Virus record (IMG/VR): IMGVR_UViG_3300029309_000005 | Location: 1-64,000 of that record | DNA from: a virus | Length of the DNA: 64,000 nt | Strand: one strand, 5' to 3' | Shown here: positions 8,450 through 17,669 of the stretch, in pieces | Layout of the letters: the number at the start of each line of letters is the position of its first letter | How positions within the stretch are numbered: position 1 is the stretch's first letter | Notes under the pieces: generated by a model | What the model was told of the DNA's origin: nothing | The model's database searches: none | The model's input: only the letters and a program-made list of their open reading frames with translations | Translations under genes and position numbers: made by a program

Positions 8450-9015
8450 ACCTTCACCTCAATCCTCAAATTTGGCTCTCCATGCCACCATTTAGGCGCA
8501 GAGACTCCCCACTCCCATCTAGCGAACTTAGCCTTATCTCTCCTGTAAAATTCACGATATGCTGCATAATCACAAGGCCACTTTTCATAATCAACCAAAT
8601 CCAGATTCTCTCCTTTGGACTGATTGAAACATCTTGCAGATGGAGTCATAGGGATATTCGGCAGGTAATCTCCCCATTTGAAAGCCCTTAGTAAATGATT
8701 GATTTGAGACTGTGCAAAGTGTTCTTTGCCTCGCCTCCTATGAAACTCTTGACATAGGGCTTCAGCATGATAAAATAGCCATATCCAGTTAGAAACTGAT
8801 TCACCAGCCCAAATTACGGCTGGATGGTGTTTGTAGCCTCCACGATGGGGTTTTCCAGTGGATTTTGTAGGTGGCATCAATTCTGGAGGCACACCTGCTG
8901 TTAATGCAGCCTGGACTAAGATTTGCACTGATTCCGTTGCCATTTTACTCACATGCTGATCACATTGGTCGAAGGCAGATTGCCAAGGACAGGGCCATAA
9001 CCGATTGATGTTCAT
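8446..9015 (-). CDS. Phage Pyr_excise-like family protein, 189 aa
   Basis: The pattern CDQHVSKMATESVQIL, HHPAVIWAGESVSNWIWLFYHAEALCQEF, RRRGKEHF, MTPSARCF and YRRDKAKFARWEW matches a family widespread in tailed phages, often annotated as pyrimidine-dimer glycosylase-like. The conserved H-P-x-x-x-W, N-x-x-W-L and G-K-x-H elements are all present. The enzymatic annotation of that family is uncertain; a DNA-base repair or modification role is the usual suggestion. Strong AGGAGG ribosome site before the ATG. Confidence 0.6.
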   Translation of the reverse strand: MNINRLWPCPWQSAFDQCDQHVSKMATESVQILVQAALTAGVPPELMPPTKSTGKPHRGGYKHHPAVIWAGESVSNWIWLFYHAEALCQEFHRRRGKEHFAQSQINHLLRAFKWGDYLPNIPMTPSARCFNQSKGENLDLVDYEKWPCDYAAYREFYRRDKAKFARWEWGVSAPKWWHGEPNLRIEVKV

Positions 9016-9033
9016 GTAAATCCTCCTAACAGG

Positions 9034-9489
9034 TTAGGCACTAAAAGGTTTAGTGAAATTACAACCAAAGTCAATACTGGGCTTGCCATAGTTAGAACAC
9101 CCCATAAACTCGCCAAAAGAGCCTTTCTTTGGCAGCAGGATGCCCTCACATTCAGGACATGGCTCTGGAGTAGGGTCGGCCTCATAAATGCCGTCTATGC
9201 GCTGTAAAATGCTCTTTCTCCAATTTTGAGTCCTGTGAACCCTCTTGCACTTGTGAAAACCAATCTTGTGTTCATCATCGAAACAAATTACTCGAATCGC
9301 ATCTTTACCTCTGCTTCTAGCATACTTATTGCTAATCGAAGTATAGATTCTGATTTTGATTGAGCCTTTGTAATCAGATTGATACACCTTCTCAAGACAT
9401 GGATGACCAGGATCTACCTCAGTGAAATCCAGATATGTTAGAAACTCATCCATTTCATCTGCTGTAACTTCTTGAAATGTAGCAGCCAT
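9034..9489 (-). CDS. Protein with topoisomerase-type C-terminal zinc finger, 151 aa
   Basis: Residues ~108-151 read PCPECEGILLPKKG ... GCSNYGKP ... GCNFTKPF, the four-cysteine zinc finger found in repeats at the C-terminus of bacterial and archaeal type IA topoisomerases and fused to various nucleases. The N-terminal ~105 residues, with several Arg/Lys clusters, are not recognised. A single-strand or branched DNA-binding role is likely. The ATG at 9489 is preceded by AGGAGTGA; an in-frame GTG exists three codons upstream. Confidence 0.6.
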   Translation of the reverse strand: MAATFQEVTADEMDEFLTYLDFTEVDPGHPCLEKVYQSDYKGSIKIRIYTSISNKYARSRGKDAIRVICFDDEHKIGFHKCKRVHRTQNWRKSILQRIDGIYEADPTPEPCPECEGILLPKKGSFGEFMGCSNYGKPSIDFGCNFTKPFSA

Positions 9490-9494
9490 ATCAT

Positions 9495-10265
9495 TCACTC
9501 CTGAAATACCTTATACAGCCTAGAATGACCGCATCTCCACCATACTTCATGCTGATTCTCACTAAGCGGCAAGCATTCTCCTGTTATTGTGTATGAAGTG
9601 ATGGAATTGCCCTTGTTGCTACCGCTACGGGCGCAAGAAGGACATTGGCCTAATTTGAACTTCTCCAAATGAGGATATTCTTCTGCCAATCGTATTCGCC
9701 ATTCTTTGCGTTCTGTCTTAACTCTCTCCTTTTCGGCAATCGCCTTCTGCCGTTCCTGTTCAAAGAAGATTCTTGTTCGCTCTTTTTCATCTGCCAAATA
9801 AGCCTCATAATCGGCATCAGTTTCTTTGGGTTTAGGCAACAGGCTAACTATCCTAAATGTGTTGGTGACATCGAATAATCTTAGTATCTCTTGCAGATTC
9901 ATGTCATAATATGTGTTAATATTCCAATTTCGATTCCCGTTCTCTTCTGGAACAAGGTTAATGCTGTAATCGTAACACAATTCTCCCCATCCATTGCCTA
10001 ACATGCAAGCAATCCAAGCAGTTTTACCATTCTTATCTTCAAACTTGATTCCAAATTCCTCATAGTCAATAATCTGAGCAAATCCTGTATCATATGTCAT
10101 CTGTCCGTGTGGCCTCTTGCGAAGATCGACATCGCTAATGTCAAACTTATCAATGTCATCATAACCCCAACTAACCGCATTCCATCCATCCTTCTTCAGA
10201 GCCTGGATAATAACTCGTAACTCAAACTCATAGCGTTGATTGCCTAAAAAATCCTCAATTCTCAT
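9495..10265 (-). CDS. Hypothetical protein with coiled coil and zinc ribbon, 256 aa
   Basis: Residues ~1-140 form an unrecognised alpha/beta region. Residues ~150-200 are a highly charged helix (ADEKERTRIFFEQERQKAIA and onward), probably a coiled coil. The C-terminus has GQCPSCARSG ... WWRCGHSRLY, a plausible zinc site with a C-G-H knuckle like the one in the 90-aa gene at 2926-3198. The N-terminus (ELRVIIQALKKDGWNAVSW) is compatible with a nuclease-like first helix, but no catalytic set is clear. Confidence 0.6.
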   Translation of the reverse strand: MRIEDFLGNQRYEFELRVIIQALKKDGWNAVSWGYDDIDKFDISDVDLRKRPHGQMTYDTGFAQIIDYEEFGIKFEDKNGKTAWIACMLGNGWGELCYDYSINLVPEENGNRNWNINTYYDMNLQEILRLFDVTNTFRIVSLLPKPKETDADYEAYLADEKERTRIFFEQERQKAIAEKERVKTERKEWRIRLAEEYPHLEKFKLGQCPSCARSGSNKGNSITSYTITGECLPLSENQHEVWWRCGHSRLYKVFQE

Positions 10266-10710
10266 TCCATTCAGCCTCCATTTCTTTTTGGTGTTCCTCT
10301 AATTTTTCCATATATTCGCCAATCAAATCAACATTCCTTTCTAACTTTTCTTTCAGTTCTGCCGAACCTTCAGCAGACCAGTCATCAACCATGTGAATAT
10401 CACGCTCTGCGGCTTCATATCTGGAAACATACTGCATTATCATAAGATGCTTGTAAATGGCCTCAGATAAACCGATTCTCCTAACAGCAGGGGTTATCAG
10501 TGGACTCTTGCCTGTGATTGTCTGATTAATGTGCATCCAGTCCTTTCCTAACCTAATACCATCTCCAAAACTAGGCGCATGATTATCTCTGATATAACGG
10601 AGAGCAGGTGATAAAAAGGAATGAAAAATCCTACGCTTCAAAGAACTGAATCCAAAATAATTCTGCGGTGCATCCCAATCAATAGGCGGGATTTTTGGAA
10701 CTGGACTCAT
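10255..10710 (-). CDS. Hypothetical helical protein, 151 aa
   Basis: Mostly helical, with a C-terminal charged coiled-coil (AELKEKLERNVDLIGEYMEK and onward). Residues ~35-95 include basic and aromatic positions (KRRIFHSFLSPALRYIRDNH). No family recognised. It overlaps both neighbours (4 and 11 nt). Confidence 0.55.
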   Translation of the reverse strand: MSPVPKIPPIDWDAPQNYFGFSSLKRRIFHSFLSPALRYIRDNHAPSFGDGIRLGKDWMHINQTITGKSPLITPAVRRIGLSEAIYKHLMIMQYVSRYEAAERDIHMVDDWSAEGSAELKEKLERNVDLIGEYMEKLEEHQKEMEAEWNEN

Positions 10711-11129
10711 TTCACATCACCTTCGATTGTAGTCACTAGGCACTCCCCACAGGCACAGTCCAGATATACCGTAGTTACGCCTCTGAGACTATCAAATGGA
10801 GTAGCAATTGGGTTGCTGAAGTCTGAGCCTTCACAGAATGTGCATCTGACTCCTACCTGTTCGATAAACCGTAGGATTTCACTAGGTTTAGTGCGGTATA
10901 ATTCTCTTGGATCTATATCAGTCAAATCTACTTCTGCTATGACCTCTGAAACTTTCAGTCTTGAGCATTTGGGGCATAAGTCTCGACAGTGATGCTCTGA
11001 TTCTTCTAAGGGTGCATGATACCATTGGTTCGCCTGTTTCTCGTAACAGTTAGGACAAAAGCAACCACATTCTGAACATTCTACTACTTCATCAACTGGC
11101 TCATTACATTCTATACATATTCCATTCAT
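10707..11129 (-). CDS. Cys-rich zinc protein, 140 aa
   Basis: At least five cysteine pairs: GICIECNE, VECSECGCFCPNCYEK, LCPKCSR, CTFCEGS and CACGECL. This looks like tandem zinc ribbons, the N-terminal pair possibly B-box or RING-like. ATGA overlap with the neighbours. Protein-protein or RNA binding is a reasonable guess; no family match by eye. Confidence 0.6.
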   Translation of the reverse strand: MNGICIECNEPVDEVVECSECGCFCPNCYEKQANQWYHAPLEESEHHCRDLCPKCSRLKVSEVIAEVDLTDIDPRELYRTKPSEILRFIEQVGVRCTFCEGSDFSNPIATPFDSLRGVTTVYLDCACGECLVTTIEGDVK

Positions 11130-11632
11130 TCTTTCACCTCATTAAACAATGCAGCATGTTTATCACACATGCCAGGGCCATCGACTAGATTACATGCCTC
11201 ACACTTGATGAACTCAATGTCAAGATCGGTTAGGCCGTATATCTCCTTGGCCGTTCTCTTTACTGGTTCATATGCAACAATGGCATTGATTTGAACCTCA
11301 GTGTCTAAGCCTTTGCCACCATTCAAAATTAGGCATTCTAAGCATGCTTGGGCCTCTTTTTGGGTATGTTCCCTAATCAACCTACCACAGAAGCAAACTT
11401 CAGCAGCAGTAGCGAAAAGAACGCCATCTCCTTCAACCCATGTGCATGATGGATGCTCGCAGAAATCTTCTCCCCCTTCAACTCTAACTGCTGTCTTAGG
11501 GCTGTCGGCATAGTCATGTGAACCACATTCTGGATGAGGACAGGAATATCTCTCATTGTCCTTGAACATGTAGTTAGTTTCACCATTAGGGTCACAGATC
11601 TCGCAACCGTAGTCACAAACACAGCCAGTCAT
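11126..11632 (-). CDS. Cys-rich zinc protein, 168 aa
   Basis: Very cysteine-rich: CVCDYGCEICD at the N-terminus, then CPHPECGSHDY, CEHPSCTW, CFCGRLI, ACLECLI and KCEACNLVDGPGMCDKH. At least three zinc sites are expected. Paired with the similar 140-aa gene downstream by a 4-nt overlap; the two may be diverged duplicates. Function unknown. Confidence 0.6.
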   Translation of the reverse strand: MTGCVCDYGCEICDPNGETNYMFKDNERYSCPHPECGSHDYADSPKTAVRVEGGEDFCEHPSCTWVEGDGVLFATAAEVCFCGRLIREHTQKEAQACLECLILNGGKGLDTEVQINAIVAYEPVKRTAKEIYGLTDLDIEFIKCEACNLVDGPGMCDKHAALFNEVKE

Positions 11633-11808
11633 TGTGATTCCTCCCTCTCTGCAAATACACAGTGCAACGGTATTCCTGATTTGGCTGACTCCTTTTCTAA
11701 TTCTAGGACTTCTGAATTGACTCTAGCAACTTCATTTAGGATTTGCCTAGCAAGGTGTTGTAGTGTGGCTAATTCGGATGTTTTAGCAGACCATAGAGCG
11801 TCATTCAT
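11629..11808 (-). CDS. Small helical protein, 59 aa
   Basis: A short, helical, coiled-coil-like protein (TLQHLARQILNEVARVNSEV). The ATG at 11808 is preceded by GGGAGGGGAT and chosen over the GTG at 11823. ATGA-type overlap with both neighbours supports it. Confidence 0.5.
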   Translation of the reverse strand: MNDALWSAKTSELATLQHLARQILNEVARVNSEVLELEKESAKSGIPLHCVFAEREESQ

Positions 11809-13121
11809 ATTATCCCCTCCCACTGAGGATTTTTATCAGGATTATCGCCATAAAACTCTCTGACCTTCTTGCTCTGTGCCTTTGATAACTTCAGATGTCG
11901 TAGGCTGCCCCCATAAGAGGATTGTATCTGAATTACTTCTTCTGTGAACCTAGTGGTTACATAAACGAATAATCCCTTTGTGCAAGGTTCTGTTTTCCAT
12001 ACAGCATCAGAACCTTTAGAATCCAGTTGCCTCTTAGGTGTTGAAACAATGCCATTTCCATCTAGGAAATCAGCATACACTATGGTATCAAAGGTTCTTT
12101 TCCATACAGGCTTTGTGTCATAAGTCCCTACTGTTTCGCCCCTATGAGGATCCTTCATAGGCTTGCCACCAGCGAAGTGTGTGGAAGGCATCTCTCCGAT
12201 TCTAACCTTCAACTTGTGCCTGTTCTTCTCATTCCAAGCGTCACGCTGAATACGGCTCATTCGCCCTCTGTAACCTGGAATTACTGTGTAACTTCTAGTG
12301 CAGGTTTCAGCAGAGCCATGAACCCTTCTCTCCATGTCTAATTCCTCATCAGTCTTTTGTGCCATAGGGCATAGACCATGTTCGTTAGGTAGGCTGCCAC
12401 AGATGTCACAAGCGGGAACTGAGCGGCCTCCAGAAGTAGTAGTGTGAATCGCCTTCTCTGTGATAAGACAAATATCATCTTGCTGGATTGGCACACCTTT
12501 ACCGTCTGAGATGCGTTCTGCTGCTGCGTGACCGTTTGAAATCCAATCTTTTTCAGCATCTGACATAGGGCAATGAGCCGAATGACATTCTGTTGCACCA
12601 AGCATGGCCTGTGGCCTCATATCGGCATCACAATGAGGACAAAACTCAGTCTTTGGGTTGACATCTGAAAACGGATTGAAACTGTCATCCTGAACCCAGT
12701 TGTCATAGTTTGTAATTCCATACTCATCTCTATCGTTAATGAACATGGATGGAACCGAATCACGCTCAATTATGTCTGCATGTTCCATCTTCTCAATTAT
12801 ATCCCATTGTAGCCTACCAAACCACTTCTCCTTCTTTTCATCCGGTATTGTTTGAAACTGCTGCATAATCTGTGCCTTGAGTATGTCTGTGTATTTATCC
12901 ATAAACTCATCCAGATTTTCAACATACATGAACTCCGGTAGGTTGGTGTCGCTGCTCTCAGTATCAATTGCTATTTGGTATCTAATGTCCTTCTTACCGT
13001 ATTGCTTATGCCACATTTTTTCGGCATATTCTCTCACATCTTTGAGCGATTCTAGCCCTAGTGCTTTCATTGAAACCAAAGCCTCATTGTATATCCTGTT
13101 GTAGTCATCATTTCCCTGCAT
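11805..13121 (-). CDS. Large zinc-binding protein, 438 aa
   Basis: N-terminal ~150 residues are helical and acidic. The middle holds two zinc motifs, FCPHCDADM ... CHSAHCP (~165-195) and ACDICGSLPNEHGLCP (~245-262). The C-terminal ~170 residues are basic and strand-rich. It directly follows the helicase gene in the operon, so a replication or recombination role is possible, but that is context only. AGGAG ribosome site before the ATG; a TATA-like box lies 64 nt upstream. Confidence 0.6.
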   Translation of the reverse strand: MQGNDDYNRIYNEALVSMKALGLESLKDVREYAEKMWHKQYGKKDIRYQIAIDTESSDTNLPEFMYVENLDEFMDKYTDILKAQIMQQFQTIPDEKKEKWFGRLQWDIIEKMEHADIIERDSVPSMFINDRDEYGITNYDNWVQDDSFNPFSDVNPKTEFCPHCDADMRPQAMLGATECHSAHCPMSDAEKDWISNGHAAAERISDGKGVPIQQDDICLITEKAIHTTTSGGRSVPACDICGSLPNEHGLCPMAQKTDEELDMERRVHGSAETCTRSYTVIPGYRGRMSRIQRDAWNEKNRHKLKVRIGEMPSTHFAGGKPMKDPHRGETVGTYDTKPVWKRTFDTIVYADFLDGNGIVSTPKRQLDSKGSDAVWKTEPCTKGLFVYVTTRFTEEVIQIQSSYGGSLRHLKLSKAQSKKVREFYGDNPDKNPQWEGII

Positions 13122-13178
13122 TTTTCTTCATCTCCTAGTAGGTTCTCATACCCCTGTCAGTCATATCCACACCCAGTA

Positions 13179-13190
13179 GGGTATAAAAAT
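13179..13190 (-). promoter_or_regulatory. TATA-like promoter upstream of the 438-aa gene
   Basis: Minus strand ATTTTTATACCCTA lies in the 75-nt gap after the helicase gene. A start ~25 nt downstream would leave a ~37-nt leader containing the AGGAG ribosome site. The TATACCC core is shared with the boxes at 5664 and 17645. Confidence 0.4.
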
Positions 13191-13196
13191 CTGTCC

Positions 13197-15938
13197 TCAT
13201 TCATCATCACCTACATCACCATTCATTAGAACATCCCAATCAGCATTGTAGTATGCCTCTAGCCTCTTTTTGGCATCTGTGCATTGAACACCCTGTAAAT
13301 CAGCATTGATGATGATATTCTGCTTTTTAGCCCTAGTGAATGCAACATAACCCATATTGATTTCATTGATTGCAGATTCCTTAGAAGCCTCTAGTGAACG
13401 CTTATTCATGAAACAATCAATGGTCTTTGGTGCATCAGGATCCTCAGAATCATTTGTCATGGAATTGACTACAAACATGATGTCTGCCTCATCTCCCTTG
13501 TATTTGTGGATTGTAGCAATATGAACAGCGTTGCCGCCACGCTCTGAGAACAGTGTATTATTGACCCAATTCATCAGAGCCTCACTGATGTTCTTACCGC
13601 TTAGACTGTCGCCAGAATCAGACCATAGCATTACGAATGCCTCTAGCAATTCTAGGTCGCCTTGCATCTCTTGATATTCAGTTGATTGAGCCAAAGCCTG
13701 TGTATCTCCCTTGAACAGGTCGATGTATTTGGCTCTGAGTAGTGTTCTAATCTCATCAATAGAAAACAACAAAGTGCTAGACAAATTCATAACTTGACTA
13801 TATTGATTTGGCACTGACAAATCTTTCCAGCCTAATCCTAGCCTGGATTTGGCATTTACATTTCGAGTAGTGGTGTTAGATTGCGCCCTGTTAGCCAGTG
13901 CGAATGCTTGCTTGACAATACCATCTTTACCGCTAGGAGTTGATACTGGGATGCCATTCTTCAAGAATACCTTGATGAATGATGCTAATGGCCTCTTAAC
14001 TCTGCACAGCAGCCCAAAGGTCACATCTTCACCATGTAGCCTCCTAGACTCATGATATGCAGTTACAATCTCATCAGCAGTAATCTGTGCAGGTAAAGCA
14101 CCTTTAGGCCAGTCATATCCAGCCTCTAGTGGTGAACGGTGGGCTTGATAATCTGGAACATCCATATCTAATCCCCAGTGGCCTCTAGCGATGCTTACAA
14201 AGTTCTTACAAGCAACTCTAGCACTAGCAGCAACCATAGCGGTTCCTCTCCAGCAAATAGTGTTAGGATAGAATGTAGCACCTATCTTTTCAGCATTGGT
14301 CTTGAAAGCATCATTGTCAGCACCACAGAACGCATAGATAGCCTGTTTGAAGTCACCTACAATCACTTTGATTGCATTGTCCTTCACCAGCCTCCAAACC
14401 AGTTCTGCTTTGAGTATGCTGAGATCCTGAACTTCATCAATGAAAACTACATCTGCCTTTTCATGCTCTGCAATTTGCAGGTCTAAAGCATGTGGCAGAT
14501 AGATTTGGTCTGCCATGCTCAGATAGCATACTCCATTGCTAGTTACAGTTTCAACATCATCGACAGTGACATCACCTTCTAATTGATTGTCAAACTCATC
14601 ACCAAAGGTATCTGAGAGCAGTTTGATGACCTTCTTCAAGTCCTTTGGATTGATGACCGTAACTCCTAGATTTTGATTGAATTTACGCCATGAAGATACT
14701 CTTTCACCGTTGACTGAATAATTGCCCTTGAAACCAAACTGTGTGCCTATTGTTTTGTCACCTAGACGCTTCTTATGGCCTCCATTCTCAAAGGACATGA
14801 TAGTGTGACCAGAATACTCTTTGACAATACATTTGGCCTCAGTTTTGAATGATTTAGCAGAGATCGAGTTCTCCTTCTTCTCTGCTGGCGGCCACCTGCA
14901 ACCAGCAGTTTCAAGAGCAGCAAATTTAGCAGTTTCTTGAATTGCAGGGTCGGTGGTATAGATGCACTTAGATAACGGTTTAGCACTGTCTGGATAGCCT
15001 TGCCTGTTCTTATTTGGTATGATGGCTGACATAGGACTATTACTGCCACAGTATGGCCTTAATTCAGTTTTCAAGTATGCAGTTTCGATTACTACGGCCA
15101 GGATTTCAACTACCAACTGATACACAGATTGGTCGCCTAGATTTCTAGCGTTATTCTCAAACCAGCCTTGATTTACGCCCACCTTGTCAATGACTTCTAT
15201 CAGTGCTGCAATGTCATCTGAATGCACAGTAGGTGGAGTATATTGTTTGGAAATACAACTCCATGATTGACAAGGTTGTGGGGCTAGATTAGTGCCACAT
15301 GTGCAGACATCATTCTCAAATCGACCAGTATTCCTAATCGTATTACTAGGCACATATCCCTCATCCATAGCCATTGTAGCCACTTCAACTAATGGATTAA
15401 TCAGATTGTTGAATGTTGAAGATGTAGCCTTTTCCTGTGTAATCTCTTGAACCTGCTCTAGCAGCGATAATCTGTCCTCCCTAGCCAACCAGCCTGAGAG
15501 GGTAATACGAGCGATTCTAGCGTATCTATCGTTACCAAACTTAGTCAGAGCAACCCTGCTGAAACCTTCGCTTCTAGCCTTGCTAGTAATCATGCCGTGG
15601 CCTCCAGCATTGACAGTATTTGAGCCACCTAGGATCTTGACATTCAGACCAGCCTTGGTCTTGAATTCGAGTAGGATTTCCTTAGATGATTCCGATATGT
15701 GTGTATTGAACGCTGTCATCGCAGTTAGCAACTGTGGGGCTAGATGTGCAGTAATGTGACACATGCCCTGCAACAAAGATGTCTTTCCAGAACCTGCCAC
15801 AGCATCAATAGCAATGGAGAATGGTGTGCCATCCTGTGTGTAGGCATCCAATCCCTCTGCAAATGCGTCTAGCACATCCATCTGCTCATCAGACCATGTG
15901 TTCCCGTTTCTATCAACTGTTGGTATTACTGCCATCAT
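13197..15938 (-). CDS. SF1 (UvrD/Rep-like) DNA helicase, 913 aa
   Basis: Superfamily 1A helicase. Motif I is VAGSGKTS (residues 47-54), motif II VFIDEVQD, motif III VGDFKQAIYAFCGAD, motif V ATIHKYKGDEADIMFVV and motif VI GYVAFTRAKKQN. ATP-dependent 3'-5' unwinding of DNA is expected from the family. Residues ~200-240 contain a Cys cluster (CTCGTN ... CQSWSC), a zinc insertion not typical of UvrD. Residues ~290-420 form a further insertion between motifs Ia and II. Likely acts in viral replication or recombination. ATGATGG start overlaps the upstream gene. Confidence 0.9.
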   Translation of the reverse strand: MMAVIPTVDRNGNTWSDEQMDVLDAFAEGLDAYTQDGTPFSIAIDAVAGSGKTSLLQGMCHITAHLAPQLLTAMTAFNTHISESSKEILLEFKTKAGLNVKILGGSNTVNAGGHGMITSKARSEGFSRVALTKFGNDRYARIARITLSGWLAREDRLSLLEQVQEITQEKATSSTFNNLINPLVEVATMAMDEGYVPSNTIRNTGRFENDVCTCGTNLAPQPCQSWSCISKQYTPPTVHSDDIAALIEVIDKVGVNQGWFENNARNLGDQSVYQLVVEILAVVIETAYLKTELRPYCGSNSPMSAIIPNKNRQGYPDSAKPLSKCIYTTDPAIQETAKFAALETAGCRWPPAEKKENSISAKSFKTEAKCIVKEYSGHTIMSFENGGHKKRLGDKTIGTQFGFKGNYSVNGERVSSWRKFNQNLGVTVINPKDLKKVIKLLSDTFGDEFDNQLEGDVTVDDVETVTSNGVCYLSMADQIYLPHALDLQIAEHEKADVVFIDEVQDLSILKAELVWRLVKDNAIKVIVGDFKQAIYAFCGADNDAFKTNAEKIGATFYPNTICWRGTAMVAASARVACKNFVSIARGHWGLDMDVPDYQAHRSPLEAGYDWPKGALPAQITADEIVTAYHESRRLHGEDVTFGLLCRVKRPLASFIKVFLKNGIPVSTPSGKDGIVKQAFALANRAQSNTTTRNVNAKSRLGLGWKDLSVPNQYSQVMNLSSTLLFSIDEIRTLLRAKYIDLFKGDTQALAQSTEYQEMQGDLELLEAFVMLWSDSGDSLSGKNISEALMNWVNNTLFSERGGNAVHIATIHKYKGDEADIMFVVNSMTNDSEDPDAPKTIDCFMNKRSLEASKESAINEINMGYVAFTRAKKQNIIINADLQGVQCTDAKKRLEAYYNADWDVLMNGDVGDDE

Positions 15939-16324
15939 TCATCACCCCTAACTAGAAGCCATGTGCTTCTATACCTGCCACTACCATTCAGCCAATACTG
16001 AACAGTGTAATGATTGCCATTGTAGGTGTAGGAGGCAATAATCAATCCGCTACTGTGTGTTCTATTGCTACTGGCTAACTTAGTGCCAGAGGCTCTCTGA
16101 AGCGCATTCTTGATGTTCCTTTGGAGATTGCCTCTAGGGTTTGCTTTGTATCTGTAAATCTCTGGATTGATGCTGCGTAAAAACGACAAAATGATGGTTG
16201 TAACATCCACCCAACTTCCCCCTGCATGACGACCTATGCCCGTTTCCCTCATTTTGTAAATCTCAGAGCCTGGGTTGTGCCACATATCTTCAATCAGTCG
16301 CAGGTAGTTGATTCTTCCCATCAT
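15935..16324 (-). CDS. Hypothetical protein, 129 aa
   Basis: Contains a helical N-terminal half (NYLRLIEDMWHNPGSEIY, TTIILSFLRSINPEIYRY) with a basic stretch (RGNLQRNIKNALQRASG) and a beta hairpin end. The helical part could be a small DNA-binding domain. ATGA overlap with the helicase gene downstream. Confidence 0.55.
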   Translation of the reverse strand: MMGRINYLRLIEDMWHNPGSEIYKMRETGIGRHAGGSWVDVTTIILSFLRSINPEIYRYKANPRGNLQRNIKNALQRASGTKLASSNRTHSSGLIIASYTYNGNHYTVQYWLNGSGRYRSTWLLVRGDE

Positions 16325-17187
16325 TCCTCACCCCCTACGACAAATTCCTGATAGTATCTGACGGCTACAATATCCATCTCAACATAATACTTGAAAGCAG
16401 TTCCAATGGTCTTGAATTTGGCCGGTGAAAACATAGCAACAGAATCATTAGGACTAACGAATCCATGAGGCATTTCATGTGCTATCTGTTCATACTTAGC
16501 ACTCCTATTGCTGACTCCCCATCCTCCATCATTCCAGTCGATTGTGAAAGTCTCCAGATTAGGGTATGCTCTCGGATGATGGTTGGAATCATCGAAGTGG
16601 AATACCCAAACTAGGTTGCCACCTTCTCTGCTAGAAGTATTGCCATGATGTGGAGTATAACTCACAGATTCATTGTAATGTCTGCTGATAGTGCCTACAT
16701 GTCTTTCATTTGCATAAATATCCCATTCATCCTTGCTAGGATCCTCATGTGCAGTATATCCATTGTGTTCACAGGTGTATAGGGTATCAGTTTCTTCACA
16801 GTAGAATACGCCCTTTGTAGTCGGCCTCATAACCACTTCAATCTCCTTCTCTGACATGTTTGGCTTCAGACCTGCTATCTTCTTCAGATTGCGCTTTACA
16901 ATCTTCTCATGGGCTTCTTTGTATAGGTCGCCCTTGAGTTTTCGGACTGGTTCAATTGCGTCATTAAGTGAAACTCCAGACTCTCTTAATTGCTTTCTTA
17001 GGGTTTCACCAGCCTTGACGATTTTGGTGCGCTTAGACTTCAGCAATTGCCCAAATCCTGAATGTGGGCCAAAGCAATGTGTGTTTTGGAACCCAAACAT
17101 GTAGTAAATCTCATCTGAGAACACCTCAAATCTCATGTCCTTTTCTTTCATCTCTGCTGCGATAATCTCTCTGTTAGACCTGCTCAT
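16321..17187 (-). CDS. Hypothetical protein, 288 aa
   Basis: N-terminal ~120 residues are basic and helical; residues ~125-290 are strand-rich with many His and Tyr (FYCEETDTLYTCEHNGYT, HYNESVSYTPHHG, HFDDSNHHPRAYP). No catalytic signature is confidently seen. Overlaps both neighbours by 4 nt. Confidence 0.55.
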   Translation of the reverse strand: MSRSNREIIAAEMKEKDMRFEVFSDEIYYMFGFQNTHCFGPHSGFGQLLKSKRTKIVKAGETLRKQLRESGVSLNDAIEPVRKLKGDLYKEAHEKIVKRNLKKIAGLKPNMSEKEIEVVMRPTTKGVFYCEETDTLYTCEHNGYTAHEDPSKDEWDIYANERHVGTISRHYNESVSYTPHHGNTSSREGGNLVWVFHFDDSNHHPRAYPNLETFTIDWNDGGWGVSNRSAKYEQIAHEMPHGFVSPNDSVAMFSPAKFKTIGTAFKYYVEMDIVAVRYYQEFVVGGEE

Positions 17188-17603
17188 TGTTTATTCCTCC
17201 TTGCGTTTTCTTTTCCAATTCTATGTCCTGTTCTAAATCCAGATTGAAGCATCCCAATTGCTGCTTCCTTCAATTCGTTAATGTCATCTATGTAGTCAAG
17301 CAACTCAATGCTAGACTCAAAGATTGCATCTATGTCATCTGTGGTTACACCGTCTTTGAATACATGGTTCTCTTGACATACTTCGCACCATGCCAACGGG
17401 TCTGCTGCTATCGAATTGATGTGGGCTAGTGTTTCACAATTCACAACGAAACCATGTGACGCATGCCCCTCATAGCCGTAGCAGGTGGCTTGATACATCC
17501 CTGGCTCATTCAATCCATAATCAACAACAATCACCGTTCCAGTTTGGCGGTTCTTGAACTCTCTAATCTCTCTAACTTCTGGCATCTTTTCCTCAACTCT
17601 CAT
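17184..17603 (-). CDS. First gene of the leftward operon, 139 aa, hypothetical
   Basis: Probable beta-rich N-terminal region (EIREFKNRQTGTVIVVDYGL), a possible metal site (CYGYEGHASHGFVVNCE ... WCEVCQENH) and a helical, basic C-terminus (TGHRIGKENARRNKQ). I choose the ATG at 17603. The GTG at 17636 lies only 14 nt from the TATA box and so would fall upstream of the expected transcription start. The ATG start leaves a ~20-nt leader with GGGGAG. Confidence 0.55.
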   Translation of the reverse strand: MRVEEKMPEVREIREFKNRQTGTVIVVDYGLNEPGMYQATCYGYEGHASHGFVVNCETLAHINSIAADPLAWCEVCQENHVFKDGVTTDDIDAIFESSIELLDYIDDINELKEAAIGMLQSGFRTGHRIGKENARRNKQ

Positions 17604-17644
17604 CGTTACGGCAATACTCCCCGTAGTCGTAACCACACTATGCA

Positions 17645-17656
17645 GGGTATATCAAC
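17645..17656 (-). promoter_or_regulatory. Leftward operon promoter
   Basis: Minus strand TGTTGATATACCCTG, nearly the same 13 bases as the box before the gene at 5639. A start ~25 nt downstream gives a short leader with GGGGAG before the ATG at 17603. It probably drives the whole leftward operon. Confidence 0.5.
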
Positions 17657-17669
17657 ACTACGGACAACA

